Assembly (NCBI RefSeq): GCF_947507565.1 | Contig: NC_089181.1 | Location: 1,110,536-1,174,535, forward strand | Direction: 5' to 3' | DNA from: Oscarella lobularis | Lineage: Eukaryota; Porifera; Homoscleromorpha; Homosclerophorida; Oscarellidae | DNA length: 64,000 bases | Shown: positions 11,029 to 21,227 of the stretch, piece by piece | Numbering within the stretch: the first letter of the stretch is position 1 | How the letters are laid out: every line of letters begins with the position of its first letter | Made by a program: the position numbers and the translations under genes | The notes under the pieces: generated by a model | Seen by the model: the letters and a program-made list of their open reading frames with translations, nothing else | What the model was told of the DNA's origin: nothing | Databases searched by the model: none

Positions 11029-11197
11029 ATTGGTGACGTGGACAGCATGTAGCCTCGCGTTGCCAGGTCCTTCTCCCTGATCTCCCGTATAAACACGGGA
11101 GGGGAGAAGGGCCTGGTACCACTGGTCTGCGTCATAGGTCACGAGGACCACCCTGTTGTGGGTGCGGTCCATCGTCTTCTAATGCAATTACACACCT
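11029..11197 (+). repeat. Left inverted repeat of the DUF6589/RecQ unit
   Basis: From AGCCTCGCG at 11049 to CACACCTCG at 11197 it matches the reverse complement of 16044-16193 with about one mismatch. Weaker similarity continues outward to about 11029 (TTGGTGACGTGGA versus TTGGTGGCGCGGA). Inside is a strong hairpin: CCAGG..CCTTCTCCC pairs with GGGAGAAGGGCCTGG around ACGGGAG/CTCCCGT. Confidence 0.85.
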
Positions 11198-11237
11198 CGC
11201 GTATCATTGGCCTGCAACTCTACTGTCCCTCCCATCC

Positions 11238-14059
11238 ATGGCCTCGGATACTTCGTCTTCGTTAGAGGAGCGATGCGCTTGGTACACCTTCTGATAATCC
11301 GCGACTGCTTGATTTGTAACGTATTAATCCGTAGGTTGCGCACGGAGTACGTTGAAGGCGATCCAGATGATTGTGTGCCGGTTGCGGAGGTTCGCCAAGC
11401 TGTTCACGACCGGCTTGATCTTCCACTCGGCACCAAAGAGGTGTCTAATCTTGTTCGAACCGCGTTCCCGGCCAGCCGGCGTAAGAACCTGCAAAAAGAC
11501 CTGAAAAGAGCATAGTTCTATACGGGCATGAAACGAAAATGCCTTTCGATGGATGAGCCACAATGTAATCCATCAATTGAACCTCAAATTGAAATGGAAT
11601 GTGACCCTGTCAGCGATAAAAATGGCAAGGAATGAAATACTGGCTTTTGAATGTCTTCTCATTGTCTCTTTCAATAGATCTCGACTGGGGACGCGTGATG
11701 AAACTTCTGGTTTCTGAGGTTGAAAATATCGTTCTGTTCGAAGAAGAAAATGATACTGTAACGAGGCAGGACCCTTCTCTCTTGGACATGGCTTCATATC
11801 AGGAGCAAATCCAGAAACTTGCTCCTCGGCTCTACGACCTGCTCACCGCTCTAGTGGTGCCTCCCATTCGATAGGGCCGTTCGCGCACTGGCGAAAAAAA
11901 TGGCAGTAAAGTTCTGCATATTATGTCAATGATCCTGAAACAGAGATCTCAGAGAGCTGCAGTTCTTCCCGCACTGATGTCCTTTCAGATGATCAGTAAG
12001 GGTACAAGCAGGCAGGTACAAATGAGTGATATATTTGGACCTTGCCAAAGGTTAAAGTTTGTCTAATAGGTAATTGATGACATGAATAGCGTTGGGGTAG
12101 CGAGGTCTCGTACACTCACTCGTGGCGATGCCTTGAGAAAATTGCCGAATCCCATTCCCAGTCACTGCCAGATTCCAGCAACATAATTTTGGCTTACGAC
12201 AACCTTAATATAACAAAAAGAACCGGCCATGAACGTTCCGGTAAAGCACGAAAGACATAATGCCAAACCCTTTTGAAACTAAAGGATGTTGTAGATAAGC
12301 ACATGGAGATGTGGGACATGACGACGCGTCTGGTTATTGATCTCTCCCACGTTCAGTTTCCCACTTTCAGCGATTCTCCAGTACGAACTACAGAGAACAA
12401 TTGCTAAGGTTCATTTTTTACCTTTAGAGGCCCAAACGTCAGGATCTGGATGACCGGAGCATACTTCCTTCACCAGAAGACTACGCTCAGCTACGAAAAG
12501 ACGGCACTAATCATGTCATGAGATTCATGACAACCCATTTCCCTACATTGAAGCATATGTCGTCTGCGTGCCCAGAAATGGAGCCGCACAAAAAGCCGTC
12601 AAAGGCTGTTGTTTGTGCGCTTGAAATTGTTGATGCAAATGAAGGTACAAAGGACGGCACCATCACCGTTTTGGAATCTTTTGTAAAAGACCTAAAGAAA
12701 AAGGATGCCAAGCCTATTGTAAGTGAACTGAAGAATACCCCTGTGTTTCCTTTTATTGTTCTATTACGAAAGGCTGTCGTGGGCGATCAGCTTACTTGTA
12801 AAAACATCAGAGGTGCCAGGCGAATACGTCAGCCGGAGAGAAGAGTACTTGAAAGATTGCAATGGGCTAAAGAATCTCCCGGTATAGTGAAACATCTGCT
12901 GTGACTCTACTGAGTGCCACTCTCGTAGGCGATTTCCATTTCACGTGGGAGTGCTTGACAGTCTGCCTGCAGTCTCTGTGGGGAAGTCCTGAAGACAATG
13001 GAACAATGAATCATCTTAAGACGGCGCTAAATTTAACATCTGTTGATCGCAATGCGAAGAAGTTCCAACCATCAGATGAATTCTTTCAGCAGGTGACGAG
13101 AGATTAGATGTCGATCTAAAATAAACAAATTGTTTCAAAGGTATATGAAGCGCATTTGATGGCGGCAATTTGCCGTCACCTGGGAATTTCTTCCTGCCAC
13201 GAGCCGTTCAGTATACCAGAGGAGGACCAGGTCCAGTGGCTTCAGAGAACAGCGCAAACTATCTACGAGAAGACCATCAGAGTTCGTGATCCGCCCATCT
13301 ACGAAGAAGACGACGACGCTGTTTATGCCTACCATCGTACTCTTTTACACATGGGCTACTTGTACGTCAATCTCCGGACCGCAATTAGATGGGAGAATGG
13401 TCCCGAAATTATAAGAATGTGGCGTTACTGGCTGCCACTATTTCTGGGAGCGGGAAAAGTAAATTATTCATCTGAAGCAGCTAATTTCTTAGCTAACCTC
13501 GCCGCTGATTGGAGCCCGGAAATGTGCTACATACACACACATCATAGAACGGTGAATTCAAGTGGGAAAGTTGCGCACGGAAAGCCGATTGACCAATTGG
13601 TCGAGCATTACAACCTGTGAGTAGAATGTGTAATTCTACCCTATTCCTCAAATTTATTCTTACTTTCTCTCTTCCAGCATTTTGAAGAACGCTGTACGCT
13701 CAAGCGGCGCAAACCTAACAAAAAAACATGTTGCTTTGGTGTCAAAAGTCGCCTTATCACTGGTCGAATTTAGCAAGATGGCAGACAGCATTCTTCAATC
13801 CAAGCGGTCACCATCTCATACAACGAGGTCAGGAGCTAGGGACATAGAGCAGATGGTCCAAATACTGCTTGATAACGACATCGCATCGGAGAAAGAAAAA
13901 CGCAAAATGAAGGAATCTACAGTTGATCCACGTCGTGAAGGCTTGCAGAAGATAGCTGATGGATGGCTGAGACGCTTTTTGTGTAAAGATGATGTGTCTG
14001 TTGAAGATTGTGATGACTCTCGCAGGGAGATTAGTGACATTTCTGATCTGATATATTAA
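11238..14059 (+). CDS. DUF6589-family protein (putative transposase), 11 short-intron exons
   Basis: Splicing at GT-AG sites gives a coherent protein. Exon 1 (11238-11281) joins 11335 to read a winged-helix/RFX-like N-terminus (WLRTEYVEGDPDD ... VSNLVRTAFPASRR). Later exons start near 11516 and 11671 and at 12070, 12295, 12428, 12773, 12929, 13141 and 13678. Diagnostic DUF6589 motifs appear in order: LAPRLYDLLTAL, ILAYDNLNITKR, VGDQLTCKNIRGARR, PGDFHFTWECL (created by the splice at 12881/12929), a long helical part, and LKNAVRSSGANLTKKH. The conserved Asp in YDN, GDQ and GDF could be catalytic (inference). Introns are about 47-61 nt. Lesions: in-frame TAG at about 11513 (KRA*FYTG) and 11871 (PPIR*GRS) and a one-base frameshift near 12135. 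Function is otherwise unknown. Confidence 0.7.
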
Positions 14060-16012
14060 TCATGTATAACATTCTCAGATTGAGATGGTGCCAAAGCCAC
14101 TCGATCCATTACAGCATTTTTATACCGTAGAAGCAGGCCATGAAGCGACAATGCGTACCGCTCCATTATTCCAGGTAAGCATTTTATGTCATCTAATGTG
14201 TTAAGACTGTCTCTCCGTAGGATGATGTTCCTGAGGGTTGCATTGGTAGCGACAGCTTCGCATCCAAGGCCAATTGGATATTGTGCAGAATGCTCTCTTC
14301 GCCAACAGGTAAGCATTGTTAACAGCCTCGGACAAATGGGTGATTCGCTGCATATCTGAAGAGGAAAAAATGCTTGTTTAGGAAATGATGCCTTCCTTTC
14401 CTTACCTTCTTTCTCCTAGCCCTCGATGATTCCCTTCCACATTGTTCGCCAGGTCTCCGCTTTTTTGAGAAATGACGATGATAAACAAAGAAGCCGTAAG
14501 GGTCGTCCGGCTCTTCGCTGCAGCTAGAACAGCAGGGAAGTTCTTCTTGACACCCGTCTTCGAATGGGCTGTCTAGTGCGCGAACTAGGGATTTTCGAAA
14601 GCACTTCCTCGTCGCGAGAATACTTCGAACATCCGCATCTACAGACCGAGCTTTCAATTGTCCTGGCCGGAACATGACAATAGCGGTGCTAGGCATAGTG
14701 TCCCTGCCAGCTCTTCCAAACATCTGTACAGACCAGCATTTCGTAAATTTATCAGCTCTTTTGACTTGTTCATTAGGTTACGTACACTTACCTGGAATAA
14801 CTGGGTAACAGACGTGGGGATGCCGAAATGAATGACGAGTCTGACGTCGCAAATGTCAATGCCCTGAAGTAGTCAACGTCGTAAACCATTTTTTATTCGG
14901 CTAGTGCATGACTTTGAATACCATTCCAAAGCCGATTGTCGCTATGACAATTCTCTTCTCGCCGATCCTGAACTCTTTCTCAACGTCTCGTCGTTCGTAT
15001 GAGCTCAGAGAGCTGTGGTGTACGCCCACAAATTTATGCCCTCTCATGAGACGCCACAGTGACGACGCCTCTTCTTTTGTCCTCACGAACACGATTGTTT
15101 TTGGTATAGGCGTCTCATGCGAGTCATCCAAGGCAGATAAAAGAGGAGCCAGGTCAAAACCCAATTTCAAATACATAGACTCCACCAACCGCATCTGTTT
15201 TCTTTCTTTGCATAACTGCCATATAGATATTGCTGCGGTTAATAGGCCGCAGCACAAACACAGGATCCTTGAGCCCCACTCTTTGAACAATGATATTCAT
15301 CATAGACTGGGTGGCTGTGGCCGTCAAGACTATGACAGGGCAAGGCGAAAGACGTCTGAATTCCAATAGCCTTGCATAGTCCTTCCTAAAATCGTTACCC
15401 CTAAGGATAGAGATAAAGTCTCAGTAACCTGTGCAGAACTGTCCATACCACTCCGCCACACAGTGACACTCGTCAATCGCCAGTAGAGCAACCCGTTTCT
15501 GAAGACCTTCAATCATTACTTTCTTCCAAGATGAAGAAACAGCGCACTCAGGTGACAGGTAAACTGCACGTCAAAGATGCAATAAAATCACTATTAATTA
15601 ATGTACGTCCAATTGTCAAATTTACAGTATCGAGCTGAAGTGATGACTTCTGCTGAAAGTGCATCTACCTCTTGCGGATGCAGTAGCCGTGTTGCACCGA
15701 GTCCCTTTGCAAGAAGTTTTTCCACCTAAGCAAAAGTAGTATAGCTTCGTGCTTGATCATATTTACTACTTTTAGGTGAAATACCTGCTCCTCCATGAGC
15801 GCCTTCAGTGGACTGACCACGACAGCGCAGAACGCTGGTCCGCGAAGCAGAGGAGGCATCAGGAAGCAGACGGACTTCCCCCCGTTAGTGGGAAGACGCA
15901 CGACGACATCTTCGCCATCCATAACAGCCGAAATGGCTTCTATTTGTCCCGGCAAGAACCCATCGAAACCGAAAATGGATTTTAGGATCTGCAACGCGGC
16001 CGCTGAGCACAT
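14056..16012 (-). CDS. RecQ-type DNA helicase, 7 short-intron exons
   Basis: The start ATG is at 16012 (MCSAAALQILKSIFGF). Exons on the minus strand are 15785-16012, 15626-15725, 15449-15563, 14922-15400, 14792-14863, 14406-14723 and 14056-14355, all with GT-AG borders. RecQ helicase motifs are in order: Walker A LPTNGGKS, SPLKALMEEQ, DExH box AIDECHCVAEW, TATAT motif VLTATATQS, ATIGFGM|GID across an intron, and motif VI FGRAGRD. A Cys cluster (RKCFRKSL ... CCSSC) corresponds to the RecQ-Ct zinc site. The last exon runs to TAA at 14056. The protein would unwind DNA 3'-5' using ATP if active. One frameshift near 15170 is the only clear defect. No HRDC domain is seen. Confidence 0.85.
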
Positions 16013-16043
16013 TGTTTCGAATGACGCGCTCCTTTCACCTGCG

Positions 16044-16217
16044 TGCGCGACGAGGTGTGTAATTGCATTAGAAGACGATGGACCGCACCCACAACAGGGT
16101 GGTCCTCGTGACCTATGACGCAGACCAGTGGTACCAGGCCCTTCTCCCCTCCCGTGTTTATACGGGAGATCAGGGAGAAGGGCCTGGCAACGCGAGGCTA
16201 GACAGCATGGTCCGCGC
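16044..16217 (-). repeat. Right inverted repeat of the DUF6589/RecQ unit
   Basis: This is an inverted copy of 11029-11197, containing the same ~50-nt hairpin at 16135-16190. Read on the plus strand, both copies encode MDRTHNRVVLVTYDADQWY; the right copy keeps the frame open to 16266 (63 aa). Whether that frame is translated or fortuitous cannot be decided. Confidence 0.85.
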
Positions 16218-16594
16218 CACCAAAGCCATCTTCTACCACTCCCGCCAGCTGCTCTTATCTGTATAATGTCGAACGCTGCCGAAAAGCGAAAAAAGCCAAA
16301 CCTTGTGCGCTGCCCCTCCATAATAAGACATTTAAATAGTATATATTTTTAGTGTTCTTCATAATGTTCTATTTCTTTTAGCCGCTAGCGACTATCGTGT
16401 GTGACGACATAGACGACAGCGTCTGCAGTGACTACAATGTATCAACGGCATTCGCACATGACCATTGCTATTTCGTATGGGCCAAACGTGCAAACCACGA
16501 TAGCTAAATATAAATAAATTTTAGACAACTGAGAGAGCGGTACTCTCAGGGCTGATAAAGATTCTTGTGACGACGTAGATTCAGGCTACGGAAA

Positions 16595-16830
16595 TTGTCT
16601 GACAAACTTTATTGAATCAAATTACGATCTCCTCGTCCTTCTCCTTCAACTAAAAAGTGATTACACGACAAAAGTAGTATTTATGAGTTTTCTTACGTCA
16701 TCCTTTAACACTTTGATTTCTCCGTCCTTCTTCCCAAGTTCGCCGTCCTTCTCCTTCAACTAAAAAGCGATTATTTGACAAAAGTAGTATTTATGAGCGT
16801 CTTACGTCATCCTTTCAAATTGGGGCTTTT
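16595..16830 (-). CDS. 3' end of an unrecognised minus-strand gene with duplicated coiled-coil mini-exon
   Basis: On the minus strand, TTTTTAG acceptors precede two near-identical exons. One starts LKEKDGELGKKDGEIK and ends at a GAC|GTAAG donor. The second reads LKEKDEEIVI and then stops with TGA. An AATAAA signal follows about 10 nt later. The charged heptad pattern predicts a coiled coil. The two units (16741-16817 and 16631-16709) share exon and intron sequence, so the exon arose by tandem duplication. Upstream exons were not identified. Confidence 0.5.
16631..16817. repeat. Tandem duplication (~78-bp unit, ~110-bp period)
   Basis: 16631-16709 and 16741-16817 share CGTCCTTCTCCTTCAACTAAA and GACAAAAGTAGTATTTATGAG and end at TACGTCATCCTTT. 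This is the exon-plus-intron duplication described for the minus-strand gene. Confidence 0.9.
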
Positions 16831-16864
16831 ATTTATTAATTTTACTTTTCATTTATATATTTAT

Positions 16865-17050
16865 AGTACATGTGAAGCGGGGAATAAATAAGACGCCGTC
16901 GTCGACGCCACAGCAGCCTTCGACGCTACAGACGTCGACGCCACCGCAGCGGACGAGAATGCCACCGCCGTCAACGTCGACGGCCGCCGTCGGCGATACG
17001 TACGTCGTAGACGATACCGACTCTGACGCCGACATTACGTTAAGTAAGGC
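16865..17050 (+). CDS. Exon-like ORF, Pro/Ser/Thr-rich, unrecognised
   Basis: After a TTTATAG acceptor the frame reads KRGINKTPSSTPQQPSTLQ, then VVDDTDSDADIT, and reaches an A|GTAAGG donor. The composition suggests a disordered N-terminal exon of a regulatory protein or transposase. No partner exon was found before the IR at 17178. Confidence 0.25.
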
Positions 17051-17177
17051 AGTTTATTTTGTCTTGAATTTGAATCTTAAGTATTTCAAGTTGATTTGGC
17101 CACGCATATACGAATTTGTGCAATTATATCACAGTTTTAACAGGAGCTGCTTAGGATAACCAAGACTTTACTCCAAA

Positions 17178-17306
17178 GACCATTACTGAAATAACGTTTC
17201 GCTTTTAGCTGTGACGAGGAGTATAACAGTCAATAAAATCTATATAAGCTTTACACATTTCTGAAAAGGTAAATGCTAAAAGCGAAACGTTATTTCAGTA
17301 ATGGTC
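17178..17306. repeat. Perfect 32-bp inverted repeat, 129 bp overall (MITE-like)
   Basis: GACCATTACTGAAATAACG... at 17178-17209 is exactly complementary to 17275-17306, with a 65-bp AT-rich spacer. It truncates the 3' part of the Tigger transposase at about 17310. Confidence 0.85.
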
Positions 17307-17309
17307 GAT

Positions 17310-18025
17310 TACGAGACTCTTATCTTAGTCAGTCTTTCTTTCAGAACAGGATCATGTGGAGAAGCATTATCTAAGAGTAGCAAAATTTTCTCCCCTTTTG
17401 CAGCCAACTGAGCGTTCCACTGCGTCAGCCATTCAGTCCATATTGTTCTATTCATCCAGGCTTTAGCGTTTGATCTGTAGGGAATCCCACATGGCAATTT
17501 CGGATCTTTGACCCCTTTGAAGCACCTTGGATTTTGTGCACAACCGATTACAAGAGGAAGCTTTTTCTCTCCTGCAGCATTAGCAGCAAAAAGAATTGTA
17601 ACGCGCTCTTTAGATTTTCTGCCGCCTTTACATGCGCGACCTCTTTTAGCTAGAGTTCTGTCTGGAAGAGCTCTGAAAAAGCAGCCCGTTTCGTCGGCAT
17701 TCTAAATTTCATTCATTTTGTAGCCGCTGAGAAGCGACCGAAGCCTGTCGTGCCAGGCTACGACAACGTCTTCGGAGACATCAGCGGATTCACCACTAAC
17801 CACGAACTGCCCAATGTTATGCCTCTTTTTCAAATTGTTGAGCCATCCATTAGAAGCTTTAAATTCTCTGTTGCCTAAGACCTCTGCTATTTTTAGAGCT
17901 TCTTCTTGGAGCATAGGCCCGTGACCGGAATGTCCCGTTGTCTTGCCAACGTGAACCAACGATAGACTGCGTCGCTCACGTCGGATTCTCGTTTGCGCTT
18001 TCTTGAGGACCGCTCGTTTGCCTGG
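17310..18025 (-). pseudogene. Tigger/pogo transposase (copy i), DNA-binding tail and DDE part
   Basis: Read leftward: KRAVLKKAQTRIRRERRS, a CENP-B/HTH region (ALKIAEVLGNREFKASNGW, LKKRHNIGQFVVSGESADV), then NADETGCFFRALPD with the first Asp. The sequence ILFAANAAGEKKLPLVIG and LLLLDNASPHDP with the second Asp follow. A TAG replaces the expected Trp before NADETG (about 17704). The third Asp block is lost at the inverted repeat near 17306. The N-terminal 45 residues lie at 24605-24781, because gypsy element 1 inserted into this gene. Confidence 0.85.
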
Positions 18026-18029
18026 AAAT
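18026..18029 (+). repeat. Target-site duplication of gypsy element 1 (AAAT, left)
   Basis: AAAT precedes TGTTGG at the 5' LTR start and recurs at 24601-24604 right after the 3' LTR, which is consistent with a 4-bp gypsy-type duplication. Confidence 0.8.
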
Positions 18030-18206
18030 TGTTGGGGTTTAGGGGCCCAGGTCATGTGATTGTGTGTATGTAATGGTTGACGTAAGAGGCATGCGTATGT
18101 TTTGGGATTCGAAGTAAGAGAGTACCTGCAAACCGACCTTCTTACGGCTTCTCGCGTTGTCGATACTTCCCCTACGCGGCGTCTGGGTGGAGAGCGGACC
18201 GCAACA
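18030..18206 (+). repeat. 5' LTR, gypsy element 1 (177 bp)
   Basis: It begins TGTTGGGGTTTAG and ends CGGACCGCAACA, the canonical TG...CA ends with a five-base inverted terminus (TGTTG/CAACA). Confidence 0.95.
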
Positions 18207-18208
18207 AG

Positions 18209-18226
18209 TGGTGGAGAATCCGGGTA
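18209..18226 (+). promoter_or_regulatory. Primer-binding site, element 1
   Basis: TGGTGGAGAATCCGGGTA begins two bases after the LTR. TGG at the start complements the CCA tRNA end. The same site occurs in element 2. I cannot name the tRNA. Confidence 0.75.
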
Positions 18227-18321
18227 GCCGTTGGCTACTCGCGTAACGATCCCATCCGCCCACGCCACACGAAATCCGGACCCTCCGACGCGTCGCGAAC
18301 TCCCGCGAATCGCTCGCTGAG

Positions 18322-19010
18322 ATGGAGACACCGCGCCGCGGAGTGAAACGCCGGAATCAGTCGACGCGCGACACCGAGAACGCCTCGCATCAACAACGAA
18401 GAAACGCCCCCTCCTCTGGACACGGAACCGCTGAACAATCCGGTTCCGACGGACACTCGCCGGATGCAGCGGGGTCTAGTGCTCTCGCGAGACATCTTCG
18501 TTTCACGGAAGAGGACGAAGACGAGGACGATTCGCCCCCTCCCGCCAAAAAGAAAGATGGCGTCGCGCCCCTCCTCGGGGCACACGCCGTGCGAAACATC
18601 AAAAAATTCTTCGGCGAGGCGAATGACGACGTCGAGAAGTGGATCTTCGGCGTCGAATTGTCTGCCCAGCTCGCGAACCTCTCCGCTCGCGCCGGGGTCG
18701 CCCTGGCGGCCAACGCGCTAAAATGCAACGCTCTTTCCGAGTTCCGCTCCTTCGCGGCGAGCGACGTCGACGAGCTATCGTGGAAAGATTTCGTCGCGTT
18801 CATGCGCGATCGATTCGGCCCGCTCGACCCTCGCCGACACTGGACGAAAAAGCTCTTGGCGTGCAAGCAGGGTTCGCGTGAGTCCGTACGGTCATTCTCC
18901 TCGCGTTTTCGAAAAGCGGTGTCGAGTCTGCGAGGAATAGAGCCTGATGCTGTGTCGGAGCATCTGGTCGTGTCACGATACCAGGATAGCTTGAGAAGGA
19001 GCTTCAGGGT
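18322..19010 (+). pseudogene. gag: gag (capsid region), element 1
   Basis: The ATG at 18322 opens a frame with a disordered acidic N-terminus (EEDEDEDDSPPPAKKK). A retrotransposon gag domain follows: VRNIKKFFGEANDDVEKWIF, DFVAFMRDRFGPLDP, HWTKKLLACKQGSRE, FSSRFRKAVSSL. Near 18990-19010 the frame must shift to continue into RKPAKTLSKAVATAT and the nucleocapsid. Element 2 needs shifts at the same region, so either both carry indels or expression uses frameshifting. Confidence 0.8.
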
Positions 19011-21227
19011 GAGCTCTCCCGGAAACCGGCAAAGACTCTGTCAAAAGCGGTCGCCACGGCCACTATGGCGGAGTCGGTGCGCGCAAGCGAGGAAGAAGGA
19101 GTATGCGTCACGTCGACGGCATCGGGGTCTGCTCGAGCGCCTCCGTCGAATGACATTCAAACGCAGCTACTCCAGACTCTTGTGCAACAACAGAGTCAGC
19201 TCCTGCAGCAAAATTCCCAAATATTGCAGCATCTCACTTCGTCGAAGCCAAATCCATTCTCAATCCCGCTCCAGACTCCCGCCTCGGCTCGTTCGGAAAC
19301 TCAGGAATCTCAATCAGCGTCGCGTAATGCCAAATTTTGCAACTATTGCAAGAAGTCAGGACATGTCAAGGACGAGTGTTTCAAGCTCCAACGTAGGCGC
19401 GAAGCTGACAAGGGGTCTTCGTTCCCTCCGCCAGCGACCGCCTCTGCATCCAACGAATCCAGCGTTAATCTCGTCGTTTCGTCCGAGACTGATGGCTCTT
19501 TCGCGTCACCACCGGCTTCATTTACAATCGGAGGACTCCTATCAACACGCACGCTGTTCGACACCAGCTCGAAAATATCGATTCTGTCCGAAGAGTTCGC
19601 CTCGCGATTCGGTTGTGAATTTCTCGCCGTCAAGGAATCGTGTACCGCCGCTACCAATCAACCAATGGAAGTGCTCGGCGCGCTAACGCTCGAATTCGCC
19701 GCCGCTGATTTTCGAATCGACCAACGTTTTCTCGTTGTCCCGGAGTTCGCCTTCTCGGCACTGCTCGGGCGAGATTTTCTTCGTGCTGCCTCGGCGGGAC
19801 TGTCTTTTACAGATGGCACCGTCACCGTTGGCAAGCCGCCTAATGTGGTTCGAATACAATCCGTTCAAGCACTCTCCGAGGAAGATGGCGTTAGCGACGA
19901 ACGTGTCGACCTCGCAAACAGCGACAATCGCGTCTGTGCGATCACTGTCACCGATTGTAGTTCCGCGATCGTTTTGCCGAGTGCCGCCGATGCTGATCCT
20001 TGCGATCGTCCAACGGAACGTCCGGACACTCAACCGATCCCGACCGAAACGCCTTCACCGCCGATTCCTGAGACCGTAATCGAACCGTGTCTGGATTTCA
20101 CGCAAGGATTTCCCGACGTCGCCTACCAACCGGCCGCCGATCATCCGACTGTCATTACTCTCGATACTGCCGATGTAGCCGACGCGCTCGGAATCGAGTT
20201 CCCCATCTCCGACTATCTCAATGACGCGGAGAAACAGGAAATACGTGCCCTCCTTTATCGCTACGTCGATGTATTCTCGCATTTCGACGGCGACTTGGGA
20301 CGTACCGACGCAGGACATCATTCGATTCTCACCGGAGACAATCTTCCCGTTAATCAACCCCCTCGACGACTGGCGCCCCCTCTGCTCGCTGAAGCGGAAC
20401 GTCAGATCGCGTCGATGCTCCAAAGTGGTGTTATTCGGGAGTCGTCCTCTCCTTGGGCCAGCCCCATACTCTTCGCCGACAAGAAGGACACGTCTAAGCG
20501 GTTTTGCGTCGATTATCGTCTCGTGAATCTCCTAACCGTCAAAGATCGGTATCCCCTTCCAAGAATTGACGACAGTCTCGATCTTCTCTACGGTAATCTC
20601 TACTTCACTCGTCTCGATCTCAAATCGGGCTACTGGCAAATTCGAGTGTCCCCCGAGGACATCATGAAGACCGCCTTTATCTGCCCGTTGGGATTATACG
20701 AATTTACGGTTATGCCGTTTGGACTTTGCAACGCGCCAAGCACTTTTCAGCGGACAATGGACACCGTCTTAGCGGGGCTCAAGTGGCAAACGTGCCTCGT
20801 ATACATCGATGACATTCTGGTGTTCTCGCCGACTTTTCCAATTCATCTCGACCGACTCGAAGCGGTTCTCTCCCGCCTTCGTCGTCATAACCTCAAGCTC
20901 ACTGCGAAGAAATGTTCCTTTGGATCTTCTGAGCTGCAGTTTCTGGGATATGTCGTCACTCCTCACGGTCTTCGAGTTGATCCTGCCAAAATTGACGCTG
21001 TTCGCAAAGTTGCCCCTCCCTCTACGAAATCTCTATTACGCTCGTTTATCGGGCTCTCTTCTTCTTACCGTCGTTTTATTCAAAATTTTGCTGAGCTAGC
21101 TGAGCCACTCACACGCCTTCTACGCGACGTTCCGTTCGAGTGGACAGAAGTCCAACAACGGGCATTTGAAGAAATCAAACGAAGGCTCACGACGACGCCT
21201 CTTCTGACGTATCCGAATTGGGACGAC
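19011..21227 (+). CDS. pol: gag nucleocapsid-protease-RT, element 1 (first part of pol)
   Basis: One open frame carries a Gln-rich helix (LVQQQSQLLQQNSQIL), then the CCHC knuckle CNYCKKSGHVKDECFK at about 19340. The aspartic protease follows (LFDTSSKISILSEEF; the usual DTG/DSG is DTS here) and FLVVPEFAFSALLGRDFL. RT motifs come next: SSPWASPILFADKK, FCVDYRLVN, YFTRLDLKSGYWQI, FGLCNAPSTFQRTMD and YIDDILVFS with the catalytic Asp pair, then the thumb to TTPLLTYPNWDD. It is interrupted at 21227 by the 913-bp insert. Apart from that insertion it looks functional. Confidence 0.9.

Larger units (their letters stand above)
11029..16217. mobile_element. Candidate two-gene DNA transposon: DUF6589 protein + RecQ helicase between inverted repeats
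   Basis: Two inverted repeats (11029-11197 and 16044-16217) enclose two convergent genes and almost nothing else. The DUF6589-family gene starts 41 bp inside the left repeat. The RecQ-type gene starts 32 bp inside the right repeat. They meet at 14056-14059, where the two TAA codons share the tetranucleotide TTAA. Such packing is typical of autonomous transposons rather than host genes. DUF6589 proteins carry conserved acidic motifs and may be RNase H-like transposases (inference). Helicase-bearing DNA transposons exist, Academ being one, but I do not know this exact pair. No target-site duplication was recognised. The DUF6589 gene has a few lesions, so this copy may be recently dead. Confidence 0.6.

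Noticed and set aside
12241..12294. Nonsense TAA in the DUF6589 gene near 12258
   Set aside because: It lies inside a 54-nt GT-AG intron whose removal restores the frame, so it is not a lesion.
16078..16266. 63-codon frame in the right inverted repeat as a gene
   Set aside because: It is shared by both repeats but lacks a recognisable domain and overlaps the 5' region of the RecQ gene; recorded only as an observation.
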